A DNA stretch of 13,606 bases from an uncultured Erysipelotrichaceae bacterium (lineage in GTDB: Bacteria; Bacillota_I; Bacilli_A; Erysipelotrichales; Erysipelotrichaceae), in the NCBI GenBank assembly GCA_902796525.1, contig CADBPB010000149.1:1-13606 (forward strand), read 5' to 3'. Below the pieces are notes generated by a model. It saw only the letters and a program-made list of their open reading frames with translations, was not told the origin of the DNA and ran no database searches. Made by a program: the position numbers and the translations under genes. The stretch's first letter is position 1; every line of letters begins with the position of its first letter. Shown one piece after another: positions 12,672 through 13,606 of this stretch.

Positions 12672-13606
12672 ATGAAAATAAACAATACCGCCTTCAGTCC
12701 ATCGGAGGCTTCTTCTTCCTATGGCTACAATGGCGCCAATTACGACGTGAAAAACGATACCCTGGTCTACGCCCTGGGCGGTTTAGGCGAGGTAGGTAAG
12801 AATATGTACTGCTTCGAACATGACGATGAGATCATCATCATCGATGCAGGAATCAAGTTTCCGGATGATGAACTTCTGGGGATCGACTATGTCATTCCCG
12901 ACTATACCCATCTGATCAAGAATAAGGATAAAATAAAGGCTCTGATCATCACGCACGGCCATGAGGATCATATCGGAGGCATTCCTTTCTTTCTGCTTTC
13001 CTGCCCGGTCAAGAATATCTATGCGCCGCGCTTCGCCAAAGCGCTGATCGAAAAAAAGCTGCAGGAGCGCAAGAAGCTCGCTTCGACGCAAGTCATTGAA
13101 ATCAACGACGATTCCGCGATACAGACCAAGCATTTCCGTATCGGCTTCTTTAACACGATCCACTCGATCCCTGATTCTCTGGGTGTCCTGATCAATACGC
13201 CGAACGGCAGAGTCGTCGAAACCGGCGACTTCAAGTTCGACCTGACACCGGTAGGACAGAATTCCGACTATCAGAAAATGGCCTATATCGGCGCGGCGGG
13301 CGTGACCCTGCTGATGTCGGACTCGACCAATGCCGAAGTCGACGGCTTCTCCATTTCCGAACGGCAGGTCGCTGCCGCGATCAACGATATCATGCGCAAG
13401 ACGACCGGAAGGATCCTGATCTCCACGTTCGCGTCGAATGTCAACCGTCTGGCTCAGATCATCAAGGCAGCCAAAAACAACGGCCGGAAAGTGCTGGTAC
13501 TGGGAAGATCCATGGAAAATGTCGTCGAGATCGGCCAGAACATGAAATTCATCGATGTACCGGAAGATACCTTCATCTCCCAGGAACTGGTCAACCAGTA
13601 TCCTCC
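12672..13606 (+). CDS. rnj: Ribonuclease J (5' part; 3' end beyond window)
   Basis: Metallo-beta-lactamase/beta-CASP ribonuclease with 5'-3' exo- and endonuclease activity in mRNA decay and rRNA maturation. The frame is open from ATG 12672 to the right edge (311 residues of an expected 550 or so). Visible: LVYALGGLGEVGKNMY, DAGIKFPDDELLGIDYVIPD, the metal motif HGHEDH (His95, His97, Asp99, His100), His164 in HSIPDS, Asp186 in ETGDFKFD, SDSTN around 216-220, then the beta-CASP domain with STFASN and GRSMEN. Similarity is closest to RNase J1 as I recall it. About 20 Ser/Asn/Tyr-rich residues precede the usual start of the fold. The ribosome site TGGAGGT precedes the ATG at good spacing. Co-transcription from def is also possible. 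Confidence 0.95.
   Translation, partial: MKINNTAFSPSEASSSYGYNGANYDVKNDTLVYALGGLGEVGKNMYCFEHDDEIIIIDAGIKFPDDELLGIDYVIPDYTHLIKNKDKIKALIITHGHEDHIGGIPFFLLSCPVKNIYAPRFAKALIEKKLQERKKLASTQVIEINDDSAIQTKHFRIGFFNTIHSIPDSLGVLINTPNGRVVETGDFKFDLTPVGQNSDYQKMAYIGAAGVTLLMSDSTNAEVDGFSISERQVAAAINDIMRKTTGRILISTFASNVNRLAQIIKAAKNNGRKVLVLGRSMENVVEIGQNMKFIDVPEDTFISQELVNQYP

Noticed and set aside
1..13606. Mobile element, prophage, CRISPR, toxin-antitoxin or defence system
   Set aside because: Every long stretch is filled by recognised housekeeping genes; no transposase, integrase, spacer-repeat array or attachment-site repeat is seen.

Overview
The window is a core-genome stretch of a low-to-moderate GC Gram-positive bacterium (Bacillota). 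DnaK lacks the N-terminal insert of Gram-negative homologues, the heat-shock operon is hrcA-led with CIRCE operators, and an RNase J and strong AGGAGG ribosome sites are present. Composition looks near 50% GC by eye (not computed). Protein style suggests an Erysipelotrichia-like lineage, but that is an impression, not a search result. UGA is a normal stop.

Layout, left to right. (1) Positions 1-898, minus: an S66-family LD-carboxypeptidase/MccF-like protein, running off the left edge. (2) 1001-1201, plus: a cold-shock protein, separated from the next minus-strand unit by an AT-rich hairpin that contains both stop codons. (3) 2295-1227, minus: a VanX/DdpX-type D-Ala-D-Ala dipeptidase lipoprotein and a small unknown membrane protein. 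(4) 9608-2387, minus: the heat-shock operon hrcA-grpE-dnaK-dnaJ-clpB. It has two CIRCE operators over a strong promoter, a degenerate CIRCE in front of clpB, and a terminator after clpB. (5) 12001-9838, minus: ftsW/rodA-type SEDS gene, rsmD and coaD, joined by ATGA overlaps and ending in a terminator. (6) 12044 onward, plus: peptide deformylase (def), then RNase J with its own promoter, running off the right edge.

How the genes work together: HrcA represses its own operon through CIRCE. GrpE, DnaK and DnaJ form the Hsp70 cycle, and ClpB extracts aggregated proteins for it. The S66 and M15D enzymes both act on peptidoglycan-type peptides, and the SEDS protein builds septal or lateral glycan. 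RsmD, CoaD, Def and RNase J are housekeeping genes for ribosome modification, CoA synthesis, N-terminal processing and RNA turnover.

I found no new defence, mobile or biosynthetic system, and no IS, CRISPR, tRNA or rRNA. The most interesting signals are regulatory: leaderless-looking starts at three genes, including two fully overlapping divergent promoters in a 42-bp gap; a shared TTTGATTC element beside three -10 boxes; an inverted repeat between dnaJ and clpB; and a strong internal ribosome site in clpB.
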